A stretch of 64,000 nucleotides of DNA from Vibrio pomeroyi (GTDB taxonomy: Bacteria > Pseudomonadota > Gammaproteobacteria > Enterobacterales > Vibrionaceae): assembly GCA_041879425.1 (NCBI GenBank), contig CP090855.1, positions 868,001-932,000 of the forward strand, in the 5' to 3' direction. Position 1 is the first letter of the stretch. Each line of letters opens with the position of its first letter. Positions 1 to 9,758 of this stretch are shown here, piece by piece. Both the position numbers and the translations under genes were made by a program. Under the pieces are notes generated by a model, which ran no database searches, was not told where the DNA came from, and saw only the letters and a list, made by a program, of their open reading frames with translations.

Positions 1-545
1 ATATGATCTCGCATCATATGATCTTCGACGAAGTTGCATTTGGCCTTCGTAACCGTGGCGTTACAGAAGACGAAATTAAAGACAAAGTAGAAAACATTCT
101 TGAGCTTTGTGGCTTGAGTAAGTTCCGACACTGGCCAATCGAAGCACTTAGCTACGGTCAGAAAAAGCGCGTAACAATAGCGTCTATCTTGGTTTTAGAG
201 CCAGAACTTCTGATCTTAGATGAGCCAACAGCAGGTCAAGATTACCGTAACTACACATCAATGCTGGCGTTTATTCAAAAACTCAACCGCGACCTAGGTA
301 TCACCGTTGTGATTATCTCACACGACATGCACCTCGTTCTCGAGTACACCACACGTTCAATCGTGATTGCAGACAGCAAGCTGATTGCCAATGCCGCGAT
401 GACGGAAGTATTCAGCCAGCCATCTCTGTTAGAACGCGCAAATCTTTGTACCACCAGCATTTATGAACTCGCGACCATGATGAAAATCGACGACACCAAT
501 GCATTTATGCAGTACTTCATCGACTACGAGAGAAGCGCTCAATGA
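1..545 (+). CDS. ECF transporter ATP-binding protein, C-terminal part (5' end outside window)
   Basis: This is the ATPase of an energy-coupling factor (vitamin or metal uptake) ABC transporter. The reading frame is open from the left edge, so the gene starts upstream; the first whole codon is at base 3. The visible 180 residues hold the second half of a nucleotide-binding domain: the ABC signature LSYGQKKR (LSGGQ variant), Walker B LLILDEPTAG, and the switch histidine in VIISHD. Family members of the CbiO/YkoD type often carry two such domains, and this would be the last one. It overlaps the EcfT gene by 4 bases (ATGA), indicating translational coupling. The substrate cannot be read because the S component is not in the window. 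Confidence 0.9.
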   Translation, partial: MISHHMIFDEVAFGLRNRGVTEDEIKDKVENILELCGLSKFRHWPIEALSYGQKKRVTIASILVLEPELLILDEPTAGQDYRNYTSMLAFIQKLNRDLGITVVIISHDMHLVLEYTTRSIVIADSKLIANAAMTEVFSQPSLLERANLCTTSIYELATMMKIDDTNAFMQYFIDYERSAQ

Positions 546-1381
546 ATGCATCAAAAGTAAAATTCGGCATCAATTACATCGATACCAAATCGCCGCTGCA
601 CGCTCTCAATGGCATCACCAAGTTTGCGCTGTTTTTGGCTTGGGTAACCGTTGTACTTACAACGTTCGATCTCAGACTCATCGTTGTTTTGATCCTGACT
701 GGCTTATACCTATTAAAGCTGACTCAAGTTCCTGTGCGAGTTTACAAGCCGCTGTTGATTGGTACGGCAAGTGTTCTGAGCCTAAATGCCTTATTTATGT
801 ATTTACTGGCTCCACAACAAGGTCCCGAACTCATCGGCAGTGAAACGCTATTATTGACGCTTCCTGGTAATTACTCATTGAGCCAAGAGACACTGTTTTA
901 CTTAGTGACCGTGACGCTCAAATACATGAGCATGTTCCCGATAGCGCTGATCTTTGTTTTCACAACGCACCCAACTGAGTTCGCAGCAAGCCTCAACCGT
1001 ATCGGAGTTCCTTACAAAATAGCTTATGCGGTGAGCTTAACGCTACGTTACTTGCCAGAAGTTAAGAAAGATTTTGTCAATATCATGCACGCCCAACAGG
1101 CTCGTGGTGTAGAACTTTCCAAGAAGGCACCACTCATTACCCGCATCAAAAATGTTGCAAAAGTGTTGGGACCGTTGATTTTTTCAAGCCTAGATAGAGC
1201 AGATGAAATATCGAATGCTATGACGCTACGTGGCTTTGGCAGACACAAGTCTCGCACTTGGTATAGTTACGCACCATTAAAACGTATCGATTTTATTTGT
1301 TTATTTATCATCGGTTTAATCGTGATATTGGCTATCGCAAAACGTATTCTTGAACCAGCGTTGTTTTGGTATCCATTTTAG
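542..1381 (+). CDS. ECF transporter transmembrane protein EcfT (CbiQ family)
   Basis: Inner-membrane coupling subunit that links the ATPases to a substrate-binding S component. The 279-residue product has hydrophobic segments at about residues 28-60, 72-92, 115-140 and 248-268. It carries the two Arg-Gly motifs typical of EcfT coupling helices, ARG at 187-189 and LRG at 229-231. The start codon overlaps the stop of the preceding ATPase gene, so the two form one operon. A strong terminator follows about 40 bases after the stop. Family assignment is firm; the transported substrate is unknown. Confidence 0.9.
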   Translation: MNASKVKFGINYIDTKSPLHALNGITKFALFLAWVTVVLTTFDLRLIVVLILTGLYLLKLTQVPVRVYKPLLIGTASVLSLNALFMYLLAPQQGPELIGSETLLLTLPGNYSLSQETLFYLVTVTLKYMSMFPIALIFVFTTHPTEFAASLNRIGVPYKIAYAVSLTLRYLPEVKKDFVNIMHAQQARGVELSKKAPLITRIKNVAKVLGPLIFSSLDRADEISNAMTLRGFGRHKSRTWYSYAPLKRIDFICLFIIGLIVILAIAKRILEPALFWYPF

Positions 1382-1419
1382 TTCTTATTTACCATATATA
1401 AACAACAGCTTAAAATAAC

Positions 1420-1445
1420 ACACCGCTCAATAGAGCGGTGTTTTT
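1420..1445 (+). terminator. Rho-independent terminator after ecfT
   Basis: A perfect 9-bp stem (ACACCGCTC / GAGCGGTGT) with an AATA loop is followed by a T run. It closes the ECF operon. Confidence 0.9.
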
Positions 1446-1602
1446 ATATGGGCTTAGAGCCGCTTGAAATTCAAGCGAACGATCTATATTTATCGGCTTT
1501 TGACGATAAACTGACGTTTTTTTTACCTATAGGGTTTGAGATTTCTATCAGAAACTCTTAATATACGTGTTTACAGAATGTTACACTCAATAGAGATTTG
1601 TA

Positions 1603-2073
1603 ATGGCTCGAATTACCCAAGTACAGAAACTAGAAAACCAAAAGCACTACGATGAGATCGTACTAAACCTTTTTCTGGCTGAAGGACATGAAGCACTAAC
1701 TTATGCAAGGATTGCTCAAGAAATTGGCATTAGTTTAACGACGCTTCAGGGCTATTATTCATCGACACGCGCTATCCGTTCAGTGCTCCACAAGCACATG
1801 TTGTCGATTGTTATCCAAAGCTTAGACTTCTCGTCAGAAGCGGCGTTTGTTCAATCTTGGCAAGATGCTTTAGATGATGAACAATTCCGCTACGTTATCA
1901 AACTCATGTTTTTCCATGCATCTCAGGTCAAAAGCCCTGAAGAGTTCGACCTCAGCTCAAATGGTGAATTTCGTGAGAAGATGTTTGAGAACTTTGGTAC
2001 CGACTCGGTGCGCATTCTTGAAACTGTCGTCGGACGCTCAATGTTCTATCTTACGAACTTTAAGCAGCATTAA
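1603..2073 (+). CDS. TetR-like transcriptional regulator, short
   Basis: A 156-residue protein whose N-terminal 50 residues look like a TetR-type helix-turn-helix (ALTYARIAQEIGISLTTLQGYY, with 'YARIAQEIGIS' as the first helices). The C-terminal half is shorter than in a usual TetR protein of about 190-200 residues and shows no recognisable ligand pocket. It stands alone: a terminator precedes it and another follows. Its targets are not visible from sequence. It could instead be described as a TetR/AcrR-like HTH protein of unknown role. Confidence 0.7.
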   Translation: MARITQVQKLENQKHYDEIVLNLFLAEGHEALTYARIAQEIGISLTTLQGYYSSTRAIRSVLHKHMLSIVIQSLDFSSEAAFVQSWQDALDDEQFRYVIKLMFFHASQVKSPEEFDLSSNGEFREKMFENFGTDSVRILETVVGRSMFYLTNFKQH

Positions 2074-2104
2074 GCTAAACGAACATTTATATTCAATACA
2101 AAAA

Positions 2105-2128
2105 GGGAGCCTGAAGGCTCCCTTTTTT
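2105..2128. terminator. Bidirectional terminator between the TetR-like gene and glgB
   Basis: Stem GGGAGCC / GGCTCCC with a TGAA loop, flanked by an A run on the left and a T run on the right. It can end transcription from both converging genes. Confidence 0.9.
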
Positions 2129-2152
2129 ATACTTCCTACTACGCGAATTATG

Positions 2153-4336
2153 TTACGAATTCAGCTTATAGAAGACTGTTGATAGCGGCGGCAAACGCAA
2201 CTCAATCGATGTATCCAGACCTTCGCTTGCTACTGATTCGATCTCCGCAGTCTGCTTCACTTCAAAACCACTACCGGCGTAGTCAGTCGAGTCTGTATTC
2301 AACAATAGTGAGTACTCACCTTGTACTGGAACGCCTAAACGGAAGTGCTCGTGAGGAACTGGCGTAAAGTTAGATACCACCAAGACACGCTCACCAGATT
2401 CACTGATACGTTCGTGCGCTAGAATGCTCGCTTCTGCTGAATCTTGAAGACGCCATTCAAAGCCTGTCGGGTCAAAATCAAGATCGTGCATTGCAGCTTC
2501 AGAACGGTACAGATTATTCAGGTCTTTGGTTAAACGCTGAACACCTTGATGACGCTCATAATCTAATAAGAACCATTGAAGCTGGTCGTCATGGTTCCAT
2601 TCAGCCGTTTGACCAAATTCCGCCCCCATGAAATTCAACTTCTTACCCGGTTGCGCATACATGTAACCCATGTAAGCACGTAGGTTAGCTGTTTGCTGCC
2701 ACTCATCGCCTGGCATCTTGTTATGGATAGAACCTTTACCGTAAACCACCTCATCGTGAGACAGAGACAATACGTAGTTCTCACTGTGTGCATAAACCAG
2801 CGGGAAGGTAATCGTATCGTGGTGATATTTACGGTTGATTGGGTCTTCTTGAATGTAAGACAAGCTATCGTGCATCCAACCCATGTTCCACTTAAAGCCG
2901 AAGCCTAAACCGCCCATAAAGGTTGGTGCTGAAACACCAGGGAAAGCCGTCGACTCTTCCGCAATGGTCATCGCATTCGGGAAGTGCTTGTACACTTCTT
3001 CGTTCATCCACTTAAGGGTAGCGATAGCATCGTAGTTTTCGTTGCCACCATCCACGTTTGGAATCCACTGATCATGGCTACGTGAATAATCCAGGTACAG
3101 CATCGAAGCTACTGCATCAACACGGATACCATCAATATGGAATTGCTCAAACCAGTACAGCGCATTTGCCACCAAGAAACGACGCACATGTTCACGACCT
3201 AAGTCATAGATGTACGAGTTCCAGTCTTGGTGCCAACCACGACGTGGGTCTGGATCGTGGAACAATGGCGTACCATCAAAATTAGCTAAACCGTGATCAT
3301 CGCTTGGGAAGTGAGCTGGAACCCAGTCAAGCACAACGCCAAGACCCGCTTGGTGACATTGGTCTACGAAGTATTTGAAGTCATCCGGTGAACCGAAACG
3401 GCTGGTTGGTGCGAAAAGACCAACAGGCTGGTAACCCCAAGAGCCATAGAATGGGTGCTCTGAAACAGGCATCAATTCAACGTGCGTATAGCCAAGATCC
3501 GTTAGGTATGGAATCAGTTCTGCCGCTAACTCACGGTAATTGAGGAATTCGCCTTCAGCATTACGCTTCCAAGAACCGGCATGCAATTCATAGAACGAAA
3601 GCGCTTCTTTACGCTTTTGCGTCACTGGACGATTCTGCCACTTAGCATCTTGCCACTCATAACGAGCGTGATCGTAAGTCACAGATGAGAATGATGGGTA
3701 TTGCTCAGAGTAGAAACCCCATGGGTCAGCTTTGTGTGGTAAGCCTTCGCCATCAGGTCCTTTTAATTCAAACTTGTATTGAGCGCCCTCTTCCAGTTCT
3801 GGAATGAATAGGCCCCACATACCGTAATCTAGACGCTGCATTGGGTGGCGGCGACCATCCCAAGCGTTGAAGTTACCTACCAAGCTTGCCGCTGTTGCGT
3901 GCGGTGCATACACCAAGAAACGAGTACCTGAAATCGTCTGTCCATCACGCTCTAGCGTAATAAACTGAGCCCCCATGTGATGGTACATATCTTTCGGTGT
4001 GTGAAGATCTTCATAGCTCGCGTACAAATCATGGTACTGATATGGATCATCAATGATCTGCTCTACTCCAGCCCAATCAACCGCAAGCTTATAGTGAGTA
4101 AAACGTAAGTCTCTTTCTTGCTTAAGAATGAAACCACTTTCACCCTCTCGCGCTAACTCAATACGAGGTTCCTTTCCAACAATCAACTCGACTTTATCTG
4201 CTCCAGGAATCCATACACGTAATGCACCTTGATCAGAAGGTAGGTATGGACCTAAAAACGCAAATGGGTCTGTGAAGCAAGCCTGTGATAGTTGGGTATA
4301 TATTTGTTTTTGCTTTGAAATCGAACTTAGTTCCAA
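2153..4336 (-). CDS. glgB: 1,4-alpha-glucan branching enzyme
   Basis: Transfers cut alpha-1,4 chains to make alpha-1,6 branches in glycogen. I place the start at a TTG (base 4336), because AGGGAG lies 7 bases upstream and this gives 727 residues, close to E. coli GlgB (728). The longer open frame up to 4402 would begin inside a terminator stem and add an implausible hydrophobic leader. Order: N-terminal CBM48-type domains, then a GH13 barrel with nucleophile Asp in DGIRVDAVAS (about residue 406) and acid/base Glu in TIAEES (about 458), then a C-terminal beta domain. It follows malP-malQ on the same strand but is separated from malQ by a terminator hairpin, so its expression may be attenuated relative to malPQ. 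Confidence 0.95.
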   Translation of the reverse strand: MELSSISKQKQIYTQLSQACFTDPFAFLGPYLPSDQGALRVWIPGADKVELIVGKEPRIELAREGESGFILKQERDLRFTHYKLAVDWAGVEQIIDDPYQYHDLYASYEDLHTPKDMYHHMGAQFITLERDGQTISGTRFLVYAPHATAASLVGNFNAWDGRRHPMQRLDYGMWGLFIPELEEGAQYKFELKGPDGEGLPHKADPWGFYSEQYPSFSSVTYDHARYEWQDAKWQNRPVTQKRKEALSFYELHAGSWKRNAEGEFLNYRELAAELIPYLTDLGYTHVELMPVSEHPFYGSWGYQPVGLFAPTSRFGSPDDFKYFVDQCHQAGLGVVLDWVPAHFPSDDHGLANFDGTPLFHDPDPRRGWHQDWNSYIYDLGREHVRRFLVANALYWFEQFHIDGIRVDAVASMLYLDYSRSHDQWIPNVDGGNENYDAIATLKWMNEEVYKHFPNAMTIAEESTAFPGVSAPTFMGGLGFGFKWNMGWMHDSLSYIQEDPINRKYHHDTITFPLVYAHSENYVLSLSHDEVVYGKGSIHNKMPGDEWQQTANLRAYMGYMYAQPGKKLNFMGAEFGQTAEWNHDDQLQWFLLDYERHQGVQRLTKDLNNLYRSEAAMHDLDFDPTGFEWRLQDSAEASILAHERISESGERVLVVSNFTPVPHEHFRLGVPVQGEYSLLLNTDSTDYAGSGFEVKQTAEIESVASEGLDTSIELRLPPLSTVFYKLNS

Positions 4337-4375
4337 AACGTTTCTCCCTAACCAAACATCCAAAAAATATAATAC

Positions 4376-4401
4376 AAAAATGCCCGCTATTAGTGCGGGC
4401 A
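4376..4401 (-). terminator. Minus-strand terminator/attenuator between malQ and glgB
   Basis: Reading the minus strand, TGCCCGC and GCGGGCA form a 7-bp GC-rich stem with a 7-base loop, followed by TTTTTG. It lies about 110 bases after the malQ stop and about 40 bases before the proposed glgB TTG start. Confidence 0.8.
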
Positions 4402-4511
4402 ATATAACGACGGTTTATTCTACCAGATGAGCATTCATTATTGAGTGACCGAGGTTGTAGTTTCGTACGCCGTAAGCAAAAAACCACCTATATTCAAGTC
4501 ACTCAATGTCA

Positions 4512-6692
4512 TTACTTACCTGCTTTTTCTCGAACGTCTGTCAGCTTAGAAGCGATACGATTAACGCCTTCATGAGCAAAGATTTCGTCCAAGTTCATTG
4601 ATAGTTTACGACGCCAGTTCGGATACTCATCGACGGTACCAGGAATGTTTACTGGCTTATCCATCTCTAGCCAGTCTTCCAATTGAACACTTAGTAATGT
4701 TGAACCACCAGCAGCAACGTGCAGTTGAAGTGCTTCCGCTAGGTAAGAGTCCATAGGTACTTGGCTTGCATCGCGGCCAACACCTTCAGGTAGGAAACCA
4801 TGCCATGCCACTGAATCTAAGATACCTTGCTTACACTCAAGACGGTCATCGAACAGAGTTTCTAGCTGTGCTGCGTCTGGGTATAAACCAATCTCTTGAC
4901 CCATCTTCAAATCATCACAGTGCCAGAAGCCGCGTAATGTTGGCATATCGTGTGTACACAGTGCCGCCATTGATTGTGATGCGTAGTGTTTCGGAGAGAT
5001 GAAACCACCATCTTCTTCTGATGTTTCGAAGAAGAACACTTTGTAAGAGTGCACGCCAGCATCCGCTAGGATGTCTACAATCTCATCTGGCACCGTACCT
5101 AAGTCTTCACCGATAACGCTACATTGGTAACGGTGAGATTCAAGCGCAAGAATCGAGAGCATATCTTGTACTGGGTAGTAGATGTATGCGCCCTTCGTTG
5201 CGTTTTCACCTTTTGGAATCCACCATAAACGTAGCAGACCTAACACGTGGTCAATACGCAGTGCACCACAGTGTTTCATGTTCGCACGAAGCAGCTTGAT
5301 GTAAGCATCGTAGCTTGTCTCTAGAAGCACTTCTGGGTTCAGTGGTGGTAAGCCCCAGTTTTGGCCTAGAGGACCAAGGATATCTGGTGGAGCACCGATG
5401 CTCGCATCCATAACTAGGTTGCCTTCATCAGCCCAAGTCTCGCTACCTGAATCTGCAACGCCAACCGCTAGGTCTCGGTACAGACCAACCGCCATGCCTT
5501 TCTCTTCAGCAAGCGATTGAGCATCATTGATTTGGCAATCTGCTAACCATTGCAGGTACATGTAAAGATGCACTTGCTCTAGGTTTTCTTTGATGTACTT
5601 CTGTGTAGCTGGGCTGTCGAATGTGCGGTACTTCTCAGGGAATACCGGCCATCCCCACATGCCAGAATCTTTAGCATGCAGTTCACCGTGCAGTGCATCG
5701 AACGCCGCTTGATGCATCAGGCTGTCGCCGCCCTCTTCCACAAACGCTAGGAAGGCTTGCGCGCGGTCGCTGTTTTTGTCTAGGTGACGAGTCTTAAACT
5801 CTGCGAATAGCAAAGGCAAAATGCTCATCTTCAGCTCAGACACTTCGGTGTAGTTCACCCAGTGTGCATCACGAGCTTTCTGTAGGCGCTGTTGGAACTC
5901 TGCGCTGCCTACGGTTTGTTGTGCTTCTGCACTTAATGCGAATTCAGGTACTGAGCTCACATCAATGTATAAGATGTTCAACCAGCGACGTGAAGACGGG
6001 CTGTATGGGCTCGCACCTTCAGGGTTCGCAGGGAACAATGAGTGAATCGGGTTTAGACCGACAAAGTCACCGCCGCGAGACGCGATATCAGCAACCAACT
6101 GTTTTAGGTCGCCGAAGTCACCAATACCCCAGTTGTGCTGAGTTCTTAGTGTGTAAAGCTGAACACTCGGTCCCCAAAGCTTTTTGCCTTGCTCTATTGG
6201 AGACTGCTTGAAACACGCTTTTGGCGTAATGATCAGTGTCATCTCGTAAGGCTTCTTACGGCGCTTACGGCTCACAATTAGCTTGTGATAACCCCATGCC
6301 AAATCACTTGGCAATGCAAACACTAAAGGGCCACCCTCTGCACGCTCATCACGAACGACTTGAGATTGAAGATAGCCTTCGAGTACCTCTCCTTGCTCGG
6401 TTTCTAAGCGCCAGCTGAACTCGCTTTCACGAGCACTAACACCTAAATTCAGCGCCACTTCTACTGGCTCACCATCACGCAAGACAAGAACTGGGTCTAG
6501 TACATCTTTTTTGTGTTTTCTTTCTGCTGACTTTAATAGTGCATCATCGCTGCTTGTATCGTAGCCCAATGAAGCCAATAGAGACGTAATAGTTTCGTCT
6601 GATACCTGTGCTTCATCGCCCCACGCACTAACGTAACTGTCGGCAATGTTTGCCATTTCTGCGACTTGTTTTAATACGGTCTGTTCTTTCAT
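4512..6692 (-). CDS. malQ: 4-alpha-glucanotransferase (amylomaltase)
   Basis: Cytoplasmic disproportionation of maltodextrins, releasing glucose and building longer chains for MalP. The 726-residue protein has a bacterial MalQ N-terminal extension (about 1-170) and a GH77 barrel with the catalytic aspartate in LRIDHVLGL (about 480), the acid glutamate in VIGEDLGTVP (about 528) and the third aspartate in THDMPT (about 580). GGAGAGAG precedes the ATG at good spacing. It lies 176 bases downstream of malP on the same strand, matching the classical malPQ operon. Confidence 0.97.
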   Translation of the reverse strand: MKEQTVLKQVAEMANIADSYVSAWGDEAQVSDETITSLLASLGYDTSSDDALLKSAERKHKKDVLDPVLVLRDGEPVEVALNLGVSARESEFSWRLETEQGEVLEGYLQSQVVRDERAEGGPLVFALPSDLAWGYHKLIVSRKRRKKPYEMTLIITPKACFKQSPIEQGKKLWGPSVQLYTLRTQHNWGIGDFGDLKQLVADIASRGGDFVGLNPIHSLFPANPEGASPYSPSSRRWLNILYIDVSSVPEFALSAEAQQTVGSAEFQQRLQKARDAHWVNYTEVSELKMSILPLLFAEFKTRHLDKNSDRAQAFLAFVEEGGDSLMHQAAFDALHGELHAKDSGMWGWPVFPEKYRTFDSPATQKYIKENLEQVHLYMYLQWLADCQINDAQSLAEEKGMAVGLYRDLAVGVADSGSETWADEGNLVMDASIGAPPDILGPLGQNWGLPPLNPEVLLETSYDAYIKLLRANMKHCGALRIDHVLGLLRLWWIPKGENATKGAYIYYPVQDMLSILALESHRYQCSVIGEDLGTVPDEIVDILADAGVHSYKVFFFETSEEDGGFISPKHYASQSMAALCTHDMPTLRGFWHCDDLKMGQEIGLYPDAAQLETLFDDRLECKQGILDSVAWHGFLPEGVGRDASQVPMDSYLAEALQLHVAAGGSTLLSVQLEDWLEMDKPVNIPGTVDEYPNWRRKLSMNLDEIFAHEGVNRIASKLTDVREKAGK

Positions 6693-6868
6693 CGCTCTCT
6701 CCGAAAACGTTCTGACGCTTTCAATTTTTGTAGGGTTGTTTATTTAATTTTTTACTAATCAATTAGCTTGTGACAATCAGTTTGTAAGCATTGCTATCGG
6801 ATAAGCCGTCTGTTTGCTCACAAGCTAATTGAGCCAAGGCAGAGGCTGCCTTGGCTACTTGGGAACTA

Positions 6869-9322
6869 TTAACGGTTAACCGCTTCTAGTTTCCAGATGT
6901 TGTTCACGTAGTCGCGGATAGAGCGGTCTGATGTGAACTTACCAACCAATGCTGTGTTAAGAATCGCTTTCTTAGCCCAACCTGCTTGGTCTTTGTATTG
7001 CGTGCCCATGTCTTCATGCGCTTTCACGTAAGATGCGAAGTCAGCAAGACATAGGTATGGGTCACCACCGTCAAGCAGGCTATCAAACGTTGCACGTAGA
7101 AGTCCTGGTTGACCTGGTGTGAACTCGTCGCCAGTCAATAGGTCTAGAGATGCTTTCAGTAGTGGGTCTGCATTGTAGTAGTCGTATGGGTTGTAGCCCT
7201 GAGCTTTCAGTGCTTGAACGCCATCAACGTCTAGGCCGAAGATGTAGATGTTCTCATCGCCAACTTCTTCACGAATCTCAACGTTCGCGCCATCCATCGT
7301 ACCGATAGTTAGAGCGCCGTTTAGAGCCATCTTCATGTTGCCCGTACCAGATGCTTCTTTACCAGCCAGTGAGATTTGCTGAGAAACGTCTGCTGCAGGG
7401 ATGATGATTTCAGCCATGCTTACACGGTAGTCAGGGATGAATACCACTTTAAGCTTGTTGCCGATACGAGGATCGTTGTTGATCTTCTCTGCAATCTTGT
7501 TAACTGCGAAGATAATCTCTTTCGCTAGGTGGTAACCCGGTGCTGCTTTCGCTGCGAAGAAACATACGCGAGGCTCACACTCGAAACCAGGTTCGTTAAG
7601 AATACGGTGGTACAGAGATAGAATGTGCAGCAAATCTAGGTGCTGACGCTTGTATTCGTGTAGACGCTTGATTTGAACGTCGAAGATAGCGTTAGTATCT
7701 AGCTCGATACCCATGTTCTCTTGAACCCAATCAGCAAGACGCTGTTTGTTTTCTTTCTTAACAGCCATGAATTCTTTTTGGAACTTCGCGTCTGTTGCAA
7801 ACTTAGCGATGCCTTCTAGCTGCTCAAGTTTTGCAGGCCACTCAGTACCGATCTTGCCAGTAATTAGCGTTGATAGACCTGGGTTACAGAACTTCAACCA
7901 ACGACGTGGCGTGATGCCGTTCGTTACGTTAGTCAGTTTACCTGGGAAGATTTCGTTGAACTCAGGGAACAAGTCTTTCTTAACCAGTTGAGAGTGAAGT
8001 GCAGCTACGCCGTTTACTTTGTAAGAACCAATCACACATAGGTTTGCCATGCGAACCATGCGGTGGAAACCCTCTTGGATGATAGAAAGCTTCGCTTGCT
8101 TCTCACCGTCACCAGGCCACATCTTGCGAACTTCTTGCATGAAGCGGTGGTTGATTTCAAAGATGATTTCCATGTGACGTGGAAGAAGACGATTGATCAA
8201 AGATTCAGACCAAGTTTCTAGCGCTTCTGGAAGTAGTGTGTGGTTCGTGTAAGCGAACGTGTGAGCACTGATTTCCCATGCTTGATCCCAAGATAGACCT
8301 TTCTCGTCAATCAGAATGCGCATTAGCTCAGGAATCGCGATTGTTGGGTGCGTATCGTTAAGCTGAATCGTTTCTTGCTTAGGCAGATCTTCTAGAGAGA
8401 AACCTGCTGCTTCGTGACGACGTAGAATATCGCGAACCGATGCTGCTGAGTGGAAGTACTGCTGCATTAGACGCAGTGTCTTGCCTTTCTCGTGGTTGTC
8501 GTTCGGGTAGAGAACTTTAGTGATGTTACCTGCATCGATTAGCGAGTGTTGCGCTTCGAAGTAATCACCGTTGTTGAAGCTTGCTAGTGAGAATGGTGCG
8601 ATTGCCTGACATTCCCAAAGACGCAGCGGGTAAACCGTGCTTGACTCGTAACCTACGATTGGTAGATCCCAAGGCATTGCTTTTACTTCCATACCTGGAA
8701 CCCAAGTACGTACTTCTTTACCGTCAATGAATTCAACTTCTACATGACCGTAAAAACCAATGTGTTGTGCTAGTTCTGGACGAGCCACTTCCCATGGGTA
8801 ACCTTCAACACCGCGCCACGCGTCAGGTGCTTCTTGTTGGCGACCGTCTTGGAAAGACTGCTTGAATAGACCGTATTCGTAGTGAAGACCGTAGCCTACT
8901 GTTGGGTATTCTTGAGCGGCACAAGAATCCATGAAACAAGCAGCTAGACGACCAAGACCACCATTACCTAGTGATGGGTCGCGTTCTTCTTCTAGAAGGT
9001 CAGTTAGGTTTTGACCTAGCTCTTCCATTGCATGAGTGATTTGCTCATACAGGCCCATGCTGATTAGGTTGTTACCTGTCAGACGGCCAATCAAGAATTC
9101 TAGCGAAAGGTAGTTAACACTCTTCGCGTTTTTGATTTTTTCATCGTTTTCAGTTTCTAACAGATCGAATGTCGTTAGCTCAGCAAGAGCACGACCCATT
9201 GCTAAATACCATGAACGGCTGTCAGCGGTTTCTACTGTTGTTGCGTAGGTTGCAGATAGATGTTTCTTAACACTCTCTTGGAATGACACTTTATCGAAAG
9301 TTTTTTGCTGAGTTGGTTTCAT
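6869..9322 (-). CDS. malP: Maltodextrin/glycogen phosphorylase
   Basis: Phosphorolysis of alpha-1,4 glucans to glucose 1-phosphate. The 817-residue product has the usual family length. The pyridoxal-phosphate lysine motif is present near residue 660 (EASGTGNMKMALNG), as is the glycine-rich SLGNGGLGRLAACF stretch in the N-terminal half. It heads the malP-malQ-glgB run and is divergent from malT. The name malP follows from this context; glgP is the alternative, and the enzyme may well serve both maltodextrin and glycogen. MalT-like boxes lie about 70-120 bases upstream of the start. Confidence 0.93.
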   Translation of the reverse strand: MKPTQQKTFDKVSFQESVKKHLSATYATTVETADSRSWYLAMGRALAELTTFDLLETENDEKIKNAKSVNYLSLEFLIGRLTGNNLISMGLYEQITHAMEELGQNLTDLLEEERDPSLGNGGLGRLAACFMDSCAAQEYPTVGYGLHYEYGLFKQSFQDGRQQEAPDAWRGVEGYPWEVARPELAQHIGFYGHVEVEFIDGKEVRTWVPGMEVKAMPWDLPIVGYESSTVYPLRLWECQAIAPFSLASFNNGDYFEAQHSLIDAGNITKVLYPNDNHEKGKTLRLMQQYFHSAASVRDILRRHEAAGFSLEDLPKQETIQLNDTHPTIAIPELMRILIDEKGLSWDQAWEISAHTFAYTNHTLLPEALETWSESLINRLLPRHMEIIFEINHRFMQEVRKMWPGDGEKQAKLSIIQEGFHRMVRMANLCVIGSYKVNGVAALHSQLVKKDLFPEFNEIFPGKLTNVTNGITPRRWLKFCNPGLSTLITGKIGTEWPAKLEQLEGIAKFATDAKFQKEFMAVKKENKQRLADWVQENMGIELDTNAIFDVQIKRLHEYKRQHLDLLHILSLYHRILNEPGFECEPRVCFFAAKAAPGYHLAKEIIFAVNKIAEKINNDPRIGNKLKVVFIPDYRVSMAEIIIPAADVSQQISLAGKEASGTGNMKMALNGALTIGTMDGANVEIREEVGDENIYIFGLDVDGVQALKAQGYNPYDYYNADPLLKASLDLLTGDEFTPGQPGLLRATFDSLLDGGDPYLCLADFASYVKAHEDMGTQYKDQAGWAKKAILNTALVGKFTSDRSIRDYVNNIWKLEAVNR

Positions 9323-9389
9323 TTCAGAAATCTCGCTTTTAATAGTTCTAATTCATCTGTGACATATCGTGCATGGTCACCAATAACTA

Positions 9390-9445
9390 AACATCCTCCT
9401 GGCCGTACGACTAACTAGGAGTAGATGGGAGGGCGTAGGGGGCGT
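9390..9445. promoter_or_regulatory. MalT-like box cluster upstream of malP
   Basis: Several close relatives of the MalT box (enterobacterial consensus GGGGA(T/G)GAGG) occur here: AGGAGGATG on the minus strand at 9392-9400, then GGAGTAGATGGGAGGG at 9418-9433 and TAGGGGGCG at 9436-9444 on the plus strand. The malP start lies to the left, so they are placed to activate malPQ. Confidence 0.6.
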
Positions 9446-9501
9446 ACCCAGATTGGGTTAGTGATCTGACTCTCATGTTCTAGCCCAGAATAAAAACTTG
9501 G

Positions 9502-9517
9502 AGTGATTAAGATCACA
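9502..9517. promoter_or_regulatory. Candidate CRP site 1 in the malP-malT region
   Basis: AGTGA-TTAAGA-TCACA differs from the CRP consensus TGTGA-N6-TCACA at one base. The site lies 180 bases upstream of malP and 373 bases upstream of malT. Confidence 0.65.
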
Positions 9518-9684
9518 AGCTCCCGTTCGATAACTTAACTTCAATTGATGTGACTTTTATTTAACCCATTTAAAGTCATTGCCAAATCTGAGTTTCAGAT
9601 CACGAAAATATTTTTAGACTCTCATCTATTACATAAAAACATGTGTAAGAAAGGACAAAGTCACATTCACAAACCACCCCGCAA

Positions 9685-9700
9685 GGTGAGATAAGTCACA
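9685..9700. promoter_or_regulatory. Candidate CRP site 2, malT side
   Basis: GGTGA-GATAAG-TCACA differs from TGTGA-N6-TCACA at one base. It lies 190 bases upstream of malT, consistent with the CRP dependence of malT known in enterobacteria. Confidence 0.65.
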
Positions 9701-9747
9701 AATAAAGGGCGTAGAACCCCAAAAACATGCAGGAGTGCAAGGTTTCT

Positions 9748-9758
9748 GAGGAGGATCA
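9748..9758 (+). promoter_or_regulatory. Single MalT-like box upstream of malT
   Basis: GAGGAGGATCA resembles the MalT core. It is 130 bases upstream of the malT start and could reflect autoregulation, or be a chance purine-rich run. Confidence 0.3.

Noticed and set aside
4233..4487. 84-codon minus-strand frame between malQ and glgB
   Set aside because: It overlaps the glgB start region and the terminator hairpin, lacks a ribosome binding site and resembles no family.
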